DNA from: Candidatus Sumerlaeota bacterium
Lineage (GTDB): Bacteria > CG03 > SLGR01
DNA length: 11,449 bases
NCBI GenBank assembly: GCA_007136585.1
Contig: SLGR01000103.1
Span: 1 to 11,449, forward strand
Reading direction: 5' to 3'
Shown: piece by piece, positions 1-5,916 of the stretch
Numbering within the stretch: position 1 is the stretch's first letter
How the letters are laid out: every line of letters begins with the position of its first letter
The notes under the pieces: generated by a model
What the model saw: the letters and a program-made list of their open reading frames with translations, nothing else
Database searches by the model: none
Told to the model about the DNA's origin: nothing
Made by a program: the position numbers and the translations under genes

Positions 1-1
1 A

Positions 2-496
2 ACCAGGGAAGAGGTTTCACCCATGTTTGAGCTCGGGCTGGGTTTTAACCCGCTTTTTACAGCTATCCAGAATATCTACCTTTACGGTGCCCTACACGGG
101 CTTTCCAGGAAAGATATAGAAAGAAAACTTCCCGGCATAATAGAGTTTTCGGGACTGAAAGGGTTTATGCATGCTAAACTAAGAGAGTTTTCTTCGGGTA
201 TGAGACAGAGACTGGCTTTTGCAACTGTTATGCAGACTGCCCGGGGGATAATTATGGTTGATGAAGTTTTAGCAGTCGGAGATATCTCTTTTCAGAAAAA
301 ATGCCTTAACGCTTTCAGAGAGATATTAAACAGGGGTGATACAATTTTATATGTTTCTCATGATATAGGCAGTGTAAGACCCCTCTGTTCCCGCGCTCTC
401 TATCTTAACAGGGGGCAGCAGAGAGGATACGGTCCGCTCCCTGAAATGGAATCACTGTATAATGAGGATCTGAGAGAAGGAAGAGCTTCATTGTAA
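2..496 (+). CDS. Polysaccharide/teichoic-acid-type ABC transporter ATP-binding protein, C-terminal part (5' partial)
   Basis: This is the C-terminal part of an ABC ATPase that would energise export of a lipid-linked surface polysaccharide from the inner face of the membrane (Wzt/KpsT/TagH type). The frame is open from the window's left edge, so the Met at 23 is internal: the codons before it read TREEVSP, continuing into MFELGLGFNPLFT, which matches the ELGAGF-type stretch of Wzt/TagH proteins. Visible motifs, numbered from that internal Met, are the ABC signature FSSGMRQRLAFA (about 57-68), Walker B with D-loop IIMVDEVLAVGD (about 76-87), and the H-loop YVSHD (about 110-114). Walker A lies upstream, outside the window. 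The protein stops soon after the ATPase fold, so it lacks the long C-terminal carbohydrate-binding domain of the larger Wzt proteins. A permease partner would be expected to the left. An 81-bp gap separates it from the kinase gene. Family assignment is firm; the substrate is unknown. Confidence 0.9.
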   Translation, partial: TREEVSPMFELGLGFNPLFTAIQNIYLYGALHGLSRKDIERKLPGIIEFSGLKGFMHAKLREFSSGMRQRLAFATVMQTARGIIMVDEVLAVGDISFQKKCLNAFREILNRGDTILYVSHDIGSVRPLCSRALYLNRGQQRGYGPLPEMESLYNEDLREGRASL

Positions 497-577
497 TAGT
501 AGATACCCTCTCCATTAGCGGATAATCACGGTATTACGGTTGAAATTTCAGGGTAAAAAGATTAGAATACAGAAAAT

Positions 578-1972
578 ATGAAAATAAACCTTAAGTTAGG
601 GATTTTTACAGCGGCGGTAATTATACTTGTCGTAGTAATGGTAAGTTACGGTGTTTTTCTTTACGAGAGAAGGACCCGTATTGATGAGATCAACCAGGAA
701 CAGAGATCTATCCTCCAGAGTTTTATCACTCTTTCCGAAGAAGCGCTCATCGTTCATGATGAAGTGCTGCTTCTAAATACAATGCAGGCGATTGAAAATA
801 CCTACCGAGGTGTGGAGTTTATAAACTTTTACAATCTTAATACCGAGAGGCTTCTTTTTACGGACAGGGAAGAAATAGACAAAGTGTATAATGTGATTGA
901 TATTCACGACACGTGGCAGGACGGGTATGAGTTCTCAGCCCCGGTTTATATCCTTGGGGAAAGAACAGGGATCGCCCAGATTGGTTTTTCACAAGGGTAT
1001 TATGAAAACCGCATAGAAGAGTCCATCAGGAAAGCAAGGAACAATATAATGCTCATATCCCTGGGGGCCCTTCTTCTAGGAATAGTGCTTGCACTAGTTG
1101 TTTCGGGTACAATAACCAAACCCATAAGAAAGCTCACTGAGGGGGCCCGGTACATAGGGGAAGGGAAGCTCTCTACCAGAATTGAGATAAACTCTTCAGA
1201 TGAGATCGGTGTCCTGGCTGACGAATTCAATGATATGGCCCTGAGATTGTTGGAGCTTGATAAGGCAAAAGATGATTTTGTAAACGCCGTTTCACATGAG
1301 CTCAGGACACCTCTTGCCGCCATTGAAGGCTATATTGACCTTCTTCTGGACAGAGGGGATGCGGTCCCTGAGGAGAAAAAAAAGAAAGCGCTTAAAATTA
1401 TGAAGTCAAGTTCACAGAGACTCTCCCGTTTTATAAGCGACATTCTTGATATGGCAAAGATAAAAGCGGGGATGATGGATATTGATAAAAAACCCTGCGC
1501 GCTTAAGGATATTGTTGATAAGACCGTATCTCTCCTTGATTCAGTGGCACAGAATAAAGGTGTAAGGATAATAGTTGATATAAGCAGCGAAGTTCCTCCT
1601 GTTTTTGCAGATCCCGAAAGGATAAACCAGGTTCTTACCAATCTGATAGGGAATGCTCTGAAGTTTACTCCTAAGGACGGAACCATCACGGTAGCCGCAG
1701 AAAACTCCGAAAGCGGGTATATAAAAGCCTGGGTCAGGGATACCGGACCCGGGATACCCCAGGAAGACCTTACACGTATTTTCAGGCAGTTTGAACAGTC
1801 CGGGGATGCCCGTAACGTGGATGGCCCCAAGGGAACGGGGCTGGGCCTTGCCATAGCCCAGGGAATTGTTAATTCTCACGGGGGGAAAATATGGGTTGAG
1901 AGCAAACGAGGCGAAGGAGCCGCGTTTTTCTTCACTCTGCCGGTTGCCCGCAACCTGCGGGAGAGTACGTAG
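578..1972 (+). CDS. Membrane sensor histidine kinase (HAMP-HisKA-HATPase_c)
   Basis: This is a 464-residue sensor kinase of a two-component system. It has a first membrane segment at about 8-28, an extracytoplasmic sensor region of roughly 130 residues (about 30-158) with no family I recognise, a second membrane segment at about 158-180, and a HAMP linker (about 178-228, containing SSDEIGVLADEFNDMA). The H-box SHELRTP has the phospho-accepting His at 240. The ATPase domain has an N-box with N355 and N359, a G1 box DTGPGIP starting at D388, and a G2 box GTGLGLA from 419, so all catalytic motifs are intact. It heads a same-strand operon: the receiver-GGDEF gene begins 18 bp after its stop and the OmpR-type regulator gene follows. 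Those are its likely phosphotransfer partners. The start has no clear Shine-Dalgarno, but it places the first membrane segment correctly. The overall plan resembles PhoR/ResE-type kinases; the signal is unknown. Confidence 0.93.
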   Translation: MKINLKLGIFTAAVIILVVVMVSYGVFLYERRTRIDEINQEQRSILQSFITLSEEALIVHDEVLLLNTMQAIENTYRGVEFINFYNLNTERLLFTDREEIDKVYNVIDIHDTWQDGYEFSAPVYILGERTGIAQIGFSQGYYENRIEESIRKARNNIMLISLGALLLGIVLALVVSGTITKPIRKLTEGARYIGEGKLSTRIEINSSDEIGVLADEFNDMALRLLELDKAKDDFVNAVSHELRTPLAAIEGYIDLLLDRGDAVPEEKKKKALKIMKSSSQRLSRFISDILDMAKIKAGMMDIDKKPCALKDIVDKTVSLLDSVAQNKGVRIIVDISSEVPPVFADPERINQVLTNLIGNALKFTPKDGTITVAAENSESGYIKAWVRDTGPGIPQEDLTRIFRQFEQSGDARNVDGPKGTGLGLAIAQGIVNSHGGKIWVESKRGEGAAFFFTLPVARNLREST

Positions 1973-1990
1973 TGGGTTAAATAAAAAAAG

Positions 1991-2932
1991 ATGATAGCAA
2001 AAATCAAGGTTTTAGTAGCCGACGATGACGATAACCTGAGGGAGCTTATACTTGATACTCTTGAGGGAGAAGGGTACAAGGTGGTTACCGCGCGGGACGG
2101 ACGCGAAGCCCTGGAGAAAGTTTACTCAGAGAGCCCGGATATAATGATACTTGATGTAAATATGCCTTATATGACAGGGTTTGAGGTATGTGAGAAGATA
2201 AGGAACGATGTTCTTATGAGTAACCTTCCTATAATAATGCTTACTGTAATGGGTGCTGAGAAAGATGAGATAAAAGGCCTTAAAGCAGGCGTAAACGACT
2301 ATCTGACAAAACCTTTTATGCCTTCTATTCTTATAGCCAGGATACGTTCTGTTCTTCAGCGCGTTAACCAGGGGGTAAGCGTAAATCCCCTAACCTATCT
2401 CCCGGGGAACATATCAATAATGAAAGTTCTTGAGGAGAAACTGCGCAGCAGGCAGCTTTTCGGGGTGCTGTACGTTGATCTTGATAATTTTAAAGCCTTC
2501 AATGATTATTACGGGTTTCAGGCAGGCGACGAGGTTATAAAAGAAACCGCTAGAATAATAATTTCAGCTGTAGGCGGCCAGAGCAGCGAGGAGAATTTTG
2601 TGGGCCATATAGGGGGCGATGATTTTATCGCAGTTATCCATGAGAGCAGAATAGAGTCTGTTTCCACCGAGATAATAAAGAAATTTGACAGTATGATAAA
2701 GAGGTTCTATGATGAGGAAGACAGAAAAAGAGGATACATCGTTACCGAAAACAGGCGCGGTGAAAGGGAGGAATATCCGATTATGACTGTTTCAATAGGC
2801 GCGGTTACTTCACGGATTAAACAGTTTAGTCATGTTGGGGAGATCTCAAAACTGGGTAGCGAACTTAAGAAATTCGCAAAAAAGCATGAGAAAAGCTGTT
2901 TTGTTATTGACAGAAGATCAGGTAAAAGATAA
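1991..2932 (+). CDS. Response regulator: receiver domain fused to a GGDEF-family domain (GGDDF variant)
   Basis: This 313-residue soluble protein starts with a receiver domain (about 5-124). The acidic pocket is D11-D14, the phospho-acceptor is D55 in ILDVNMP, and T85 and K107 (TKPF) are conserved, so it should be phosphorylatable. The C-terminal half is a diguanylate-cyclase-like domain (about 130-305) with PLTYLPGN at 133-140, VDLDNFK at 162-168 and GGDDF at 208-212 in place of GGDEF. No RxxD inhibitory site is visible upstream of GGDDF, where the residues are SEEN. The domain order matches PleD/WspR-like regulators that make cyclic-di-GMP when phosphorylated. Whether GGDDF is active cannot be decided from sequence: Asp replaces the usual fourth-position Glu, but other key residues are kept, so activity is plausible. 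It lies between the kinase and the OmpR-type regulator (gaps of 18 and 2 bp), which suggests one kinase feeds both transcription and second-messenger outputs. Confidence 0.9.
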   Translation: MIAKIKVLVADDDDNLRELILDTLEGEGYKVVTARDGREALEKVYSESPDIMILDVNMPYMTGFEVCEKIRNDVLMSNLPIIMLTVMGAEKDEIKGLKAGVNDYLTKPFMPSILIARIRSVLQRVNQGVSVNPLTYLPGNISIMKVLEEKLRSRQLFGVLYVDLDNFKAFNDYYGFQAGDEVIKETARIIISAVGGQSSEENFVGHIGGDDFIAVIHESRIESVSTEIIKKFDSMIKRFYDEEDRKRGYIVTENRRGEREEYPIMTVSIGAVTSRIKQFSHVGEISKLGSELKKFAKKHEKSCFVIDRRSGKR

Positions 2933-2934
2933 TC

Positions 2935-3627
2935 ATGAAGAAAAGAATACTTGTTATTGATGACGAAGAGTCCATAAGGAGCGTGGTCCGGGATTCTCTG
3001 GAGACCGAGGGGTACGCTGTTATTGAAGGAGAGAACAGTGAGGAGGCCATAAGGAAAGCTACTGAACTCAAGCCTGACCTTATGATACTTGATCTCGGTA
3101 TCCCCACCATAGGAGGACTTGAAGTATGCCGGATACTGAGAAAGAGGGAGGAGACCGCGGGGCTTCCGATCATCATACTTACCGTGAGATCAAGGGAAGT
3201 TGATAAGGTGATAGGGCTGGAGATGGGAGCCGATGACTATATAACAAAGCCCTTTCACAGGAGAGAACTTATTGCGCGAGTCAAGGCTGTTATAAGAAGG
3301 GGGCGCCTCCAGGAAACCAACAGGAGGCTTTATGAATCAGGAGATATCATTCTTGACGCTGATGCCTACACGGTAAAGGTTTCAGGTAAACCGGTTGAAC
3401 TGAGACCCAAGGAGTTTGACCTTCTCCAGATACTTCTTGAGAAAAAAGGGAGTGTGCTGAGCCGTGAGTTTCTCTGTGAGAGTGTTCTGGGGTACGAGTA
3501 TTTCGGGTCTTCCAGAACAATAGACGCTCATCTCAAAAACCTCCGAAAAGCCCTGGGCCCCGCTGGAGATATCATTAAAACGGTCAGGGGAGTAGGGTAC
3601 AAGGTTGAAGAAAAGAAAACTCAGTAA
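2935..3627 (+). CDS. OmpR/PhoB-family DNA-binding response regulator
   Basis: This 230-residue transcription factor has a receiver domain (about 3-118) and a winged-helix DNA-binding domain (about 130-226). The receiver is complete: acidic pocket D9/D10, phospho-acceptor D53 in MILDLGIP, a conserved Thr in IIILTVRS, and Lys in TKPF. The winged helix shows the family hallmarks LRPKEFDLLQILLEKKG, a recognition-helix region SSRTIDAHLKNLRKAL, and TVRGVGYK in the wing. Proteins of this family bind direct repeats one helical turn apart as head-to-tail dimers. Exactly such repeats (TTTCAnn every 11 bp) occur at 5816-5855 and 9100-9139, with a degenerate version at 10728-10820, so this is the best local candidate to bind them. 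It starts 2 bp after the previous stop and is probably translationally coupled. It is PhoB/PhoP-like in plan, but the stimulus is unknown, so no gene symbol is given. Confidence 0.95.
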   Translation: MKKRILVIDDEESIRSVVRDSLETEGYAVIEGENSEEAIRKATELKPDLMILDLGIPTIGGLEVCRILRKREETAGLPIIILTVRSREVDKVIGLEMGADDYITKPFHRRELIARVKAVIRRGRLQETNRRLYESGDIILDADAYTVKVSGKPVELRPKEFDLLQILLEKKGSVLSREFLCESVLGYEYFGSSRTIDAHLKNLRKALGPAGDIIKTVRGVGYKVEEKKTQ

Positions 3628-3632
3628 CAGAC

Positions 3633-4175
3633 TTGTCTGAGAAAAGCAGGTACGGCGGAAAGAAAGACGGCATGGGTTTCTACGAGCTCATGGTTGTCCC
3701 GCGTGATATATACACGCAGGTAATAGATGCCATAGAGCATAACAGAATGTCGGATTTCTACAGGCTTCTGGGAGTTACCCCTTCAGGTATCTCCCGGGAG
3801 GGTGCGGGTAATAGAATCCTTGTAATAGAGGATAAGTTAAAACTCGCCCAGGCCGTGAATGAGTCTCTATCACGCCGCGGGTTCGACGTAACCTATACTG
3901 CCGAGAAGAAAAAACTGCTTAATATTGAAGAAGAGGGTATAAACCTTATCATAATAGACCTTACTTTTCACGGGGCTGATGCCCTGAAACTCTGCCGGAG
4001 TCTGAGAGAGAATGAACATACCGCCCGGATACCGGTCATAATAATAAACGGTAAGAGCGAAGAAGATGATATTATAGCCGGTCTGGAAGCCGGGGCAGAT
4101 GATTATATAGGAAAGGATTTTTCTCTTGGGGAGCTGGCCGCGCGGGTAAAGGCCGTCCTGAGGCGTTATAATTAA
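3633..4175 (+). CDS. Short protein with N-terminal unknown region and a degenerate receiver domain
   Basis: This protein of up to 180 residues is the last gene of the signalling operon. Residues 1-59 match nothing I recognise. Residues 60-178 form a receiver fold with several altered positions. E66/D67 and D109 (IIIDLTFHG) keep the pocket and phospho-acceptor. The conserved Ser/Thr is replaced by Asn139 (IIINGKS), and the conserved Lys-Pro is Lys161-Asp162 (GKDF). Such changes are typical of atypical or pseudo-receivers whose output does not follow the usual phosphorylation switch. No effector domain follows, so it may act by protein contact, for example with the kinase or the other receivers. 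The start is uncertain: TTG at 3633, 5 bp after the preceding stop, gives the longest product. ATG at 3672 would shorten it by 13 residues. Neither has a convincing Shine-Dalgarno. An in-frame stop at 3606-3608 excludes anything longer. Confidence 0.82.
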   Translation: MSEKSRYGGKKDGMGFYELMVVPRDIYTQVIDAIEHNRMSDFYRLLGVTPSGISREGAGNRILVIEDKLKLAQAVNESLSRRGFDVTYTAEKKKLLNIEEEGINLIIIDLTFHGADALKLCRSLRENEHTARIPVIIINGKSEEDDIIAGLEAGADDYIGKDFSLGELAARVKAVLRRYN

Positions 4176-4176
4176 A

Positions 4177-4188
4177 CTGTAATTACAG
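4177..4188. repeat. Perfect 12-bp palindrome between convergent genes
   Basis: CTGTAATTACAG is a perfect inverted repeat in the 21-bp space between the convergent stop codons at 4175 and 4197. No T-run follows on either strand, so it is not a classical intrinsic terminator. It could still be a weak bidirectional termination aid, or chance. Confidence 0.4.
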
Positions 4189-4196
4189 GAAGGGTA

Positions 4197-5477
4197 CTAA
4201 CGTATTACCGGTATCTGTCTCTTGCTGTCCACCCCAGGGGCTTTAATATGAACCGTATACACGCCTGAAGAGACAAAATTGCCAGAAAGGTTCCGGCAGT
4301 CCCAGGTAACGTAATCCATTCCCGGGGATGTGTCTTTTGAGGTTTCCCATATAAGCATACCGCGAGAGGTAAATATGCGTATCTCAGCCTTTCCGGGATG
4401 CTCGGCGTTAAAGAAGATCCTGGCCTGATCTCCCACATCAGGGTTTACGAATCCTTCGGCGCCACCCTGCACAAGAACCTGTTTTCTGTTAAGAGATATG
4501 TCTTTTCTTAAGAATTTACCGACACCTCTGTCGGTTCCGAACCATACCCCTCCATCTCTACTTGGTGTGAGAGCAAATACGTTATTAGAGGCCAGGCCGC
4601 TGTTTTGTGCGTTAAATTCAATCCAGGAAATCCCGTCATATTTGCCTACTCCGCTACTTGTGGCCACCCATATACTGCCTCTTGTATCTTGAGTGATAGC
4701 TCTTATTGTGTTTGATGGGAGTCCGTCTTCCACGTAATAGTTTTTAAGGTTGTCCATGGAGCCCCCGGATTCTTTTAAACTGAGACCGCTTGTAGTTCCA
4801 AACCAAAGATTTCCTGAGGAATCCTCAAAGATACTATTAATTCTGTTAGCTGGTAATGTTGTTTGGGAACCTTCTTCCCGCCTATAAGTTGTCCAGGTTT
4901 CAGCATCTCTATTAAACCTGGAAGCGCCCTTCTCGGTTCCTGCCCAAACCTCTCCCGAATCTGTTATCGTAATAGCAAATACATTGTTTTCCGGTAAACT
5001 TATGGTATCATCCGGATGGGGGTCTTCCTGAAAAGCTGTGTGTGTTCCGTTCTCAATCCTGTAAACCCCTTTGCCAACTGAGGCTAGCCATATGTAATCT
5101 TCTTCAATGGCGATATCTCTTATAGGGATATCTTGGGTAAGGAAAACGTAGGAGGATATAATTATACCATCTCCGAAACTGCTGATTATTCTATCGTGCA
5201 GACCAAACCATTTTTTATTTGCCCTGTCTACGGCTATGGAAAAAACAGTGCTACTGCTGTACTTATCGTAATTTTCCCAGGTCACTCCGTTATAAAGACT
5301 TATGCCTGAGTTGGTGCCTGCCCAAATAATACCTGAGAGATCCTCCAACAGGAAATTAACCGTGTTATCCGGAAGCCTGCTGTTAGAGGTGTTGTAATTT
5401 TCCCACGCTGTTCCGTGGAGTATACCTGTTGCGGCAAAAAAAACCAGGAAACTTAAAATTTTTAATTTACTGTTCAT
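4197..5477 (-). CDS. Secreted seven-bladed Reg_prop-type beta-propeller with FlgD-like Ig C-terminal domain
   Basis: This 426-residue exported protein has a signal peptide (about 1-24, with the hydrophobic run ILSFLVFFAATGIL and a likely cut after HGTA). The body (about 25-330) holds seven repeats of the two-component-regulator-propeller type. They are recognisable by IWAGTNSGISLYN, KWFGLHDRIISSF, IWLASVGKGVYRI, VWAGTEKGASRFN, LWFGTTSGLSLKE, IWVATSSGVGKYD and VWFGTDRGVGKFL. Seven units are enough for one closed propeller. The last 90 or so residues (about 335-426) resemble the FlgD Ig-like domain, with IRIFTSRGMLIWE, VTWDCRNLSG and SSGVYTVHI. In Bacteroidota such propellers form the sensor half of hybrid kinases. 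Here no membrane segment or kinase follows, so it is a free-standing secreted protein, perhaps a ligand-binding or surface partner. It converges on the signalling operon (21-bp gap) and diverges from the YD-repeat gene. A TTGACA/TATAAT-like promoter lies about 130 bp upstream of its start. Confidence 0.88.
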   Translation of the reverse strand: MNSKLKILSFLVFFAATGILHGTAWENYNTSNSRLPDNTVNFLLEDLSGIIWAGTNSGISLYNGVTWENYDKYSSSTVFSIAVDRANKKWFGLHDRIISSFGDGIIISSYVFLTQDIPIRDIAIEEDYIWLASVGKGVYRIENGTHTAFQEDPHPDDTISLPENNVFAITITDSGEVWAGTEKGASRFNRDAETWTTYRREEGSQTTLPANRINSIFEDSSGNLWFGTTSGLSLKESGGSMDNLKNYYVEDGLPSNTIRAITQDTRGSIWVATSSGVGKYDGISWIEFNAQNSGLASNNVFALTPSRDGGVWFGTDRGVGKFLRKDISLNRKQVLVQGGAEGFVNPDVGDQARIFFNAEHPGKAEIRIFTSRGMLIWETSKDTSPGMDYVTWDCRNLSGNFVSSGVYTVHIKAPGVDSKRQIPVIR

Positions 5478-5603
5478 TCTTATAACTTATAGTGTATGTT
5501 ATATACTATATACATTACCGCAGGGATGACCGGAGTACAGCCTTAAGTTCTTTTTTCTGCTGGAAACGGGAAATTGTTTCTGCATCTCTACTTACAATAT
5601 AAT

Positions 5604-5630
5604 ATTATATAACTACATATCTAATGTCAA
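5604..5630 (-). promoter_or_regulatory. Sigma70-like promoter for the propeller gene
   Basis: On the minus strand a perfect TTGACA (5630 down to 5625) and a perfect TATAAT (5609 down to 5604) are separated by 15 bp. This is shorter than the usual 16-18, so activity may be modest. An overlapping TAATAT at 5607-5602 would give a 17-bp spacer. Transcription would start near 5597 and leave a leader of about 120 nt before the ATG at 5477. No repeat operator of the TTTCA type is seen on this strand. Confidence 0.45.
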
Positions 5631-5815
5631 CTTCAGGCATCTGTATAAGACTCATTGCGGGTTTCTAAAGAGTAAAATACGCTTTGCCTTCTGTTTTTAA
5701 AGTGGGTGGATAGTTTACCGTATTTTAAAGATATTTTACAATTGACTCCCGAATGCGCAGAGTAAAATTCTTTGACAATTAAAGATGAAAAAATGGAGTT
5801 TCGTTAAGATGCTTA

Positions 5816-5870
5816 TTTCACTTTCCTTTCACATATCTTTCCCATTAATTTCATTTTCAGACTGTATACT
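5816..5870 (+). promoter_or_regulatory. Pho-box-like promoter P1: four 11-bp-spaced TTTCA repeats plus -10
   Basis: The units are TTTCACT (5816), TTTCACA (5827), TTTCCCA (5838) and TTTCATT (5849), each exactly 11 bp from the next. A -10 hexamer TATACT begins at 5865, 16 bp after the first base of the last unit. No -35 is present at the expected spot (CCATTA). A start site near 5877 would give a leader of about 40 nt containing the strong ribosome binding site at 5904-5910. The arrangement matches activator-dependent promoters of OmpR/PhoB-family regulators. The same layout recurs at 9100-9154. Confidence 0.8.
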
Positions 5871-5903
5871 AACCATGCGGAAAGATAAATTGAAATTGAA
5901 AAA

Positions 5904-5910
5904 AAGGAGG
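5904..5910 (+). promoter_or_regulatory. Strong ribosome binding site that fixes the start at 5917
   Basis: AAGGAGG lies 6 bp before ATG 5917. It is one of only two textbook Shine-Dalgarno sites in the window. The upstream in-frame ATG at 5785 has none, and it would also lie upstream of promoter P1. Confidence 0.85.
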
Positions 5911-5916
5911 AAGAAG

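Larger units (their letters stand above)
5478..5916. other. Divergent regulatory region of 439 bp, no gene supported
   Basis: This AT-rich stretch separates the divergent propeller and YD-repeat genes. The left part carries the minus-strand promoter (5604-5630) and an AT-rich imperfect inverted repeat (about 5496-5515) in the propeller leader. The right part carries the four-unit TTTCA operator and -10 (5816-5870). The middle, about 5640-5770, shows nothing I can name. The plus frame from 5785 is open into the YD-repeat gene, but I do not consider it coding before 5917. Confidence 0.7.

Noticed and set aside
524-568. Possible TTTCA operator before the kinase (AATCACG at 524, TTTCAGG at 546, TAGAAT at 563)
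   Set aside because: Only two units are recognisable, the unit between them is lost, the distance to the -10 is 17 rather than 16, and the transcript would start almost at the ATG. Autoregulation is not supported.
1330-1854. 174-codon minus-strand frame inside the kinase gene
   Set aside because: It is a shadow of the kinase coding strand. All kinase motifs are intact in the plus frame, and the minus translation is low-complexity with no domain.
5496-5515. AT-rich inverted repeat in the leader of the propeller gene as an operator or terminator
   Set aside because: The arms are imperfect and made almost only of A and T, so pairing by chance is likely and no T-run or known motif supports a function.
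5772-5777. Plus-strand TTGACA as a -35 for the YD-repeat gene
   Set aside because: No -10-like hexamer lies at 15-19 bp spacing; the sequence there is GGAGTT and nearby bases.
5785-5916. Extended N-terminus of the YD-repeat protein from ATG 5785
   Set aside because: It has no ribosome binding site, would bury the signal peptide 44 residues in, and lies over the operator and -10 of P1. ATG 5917 has a near-perfect Shine-Dalgarno followed by a classic signal peptide.
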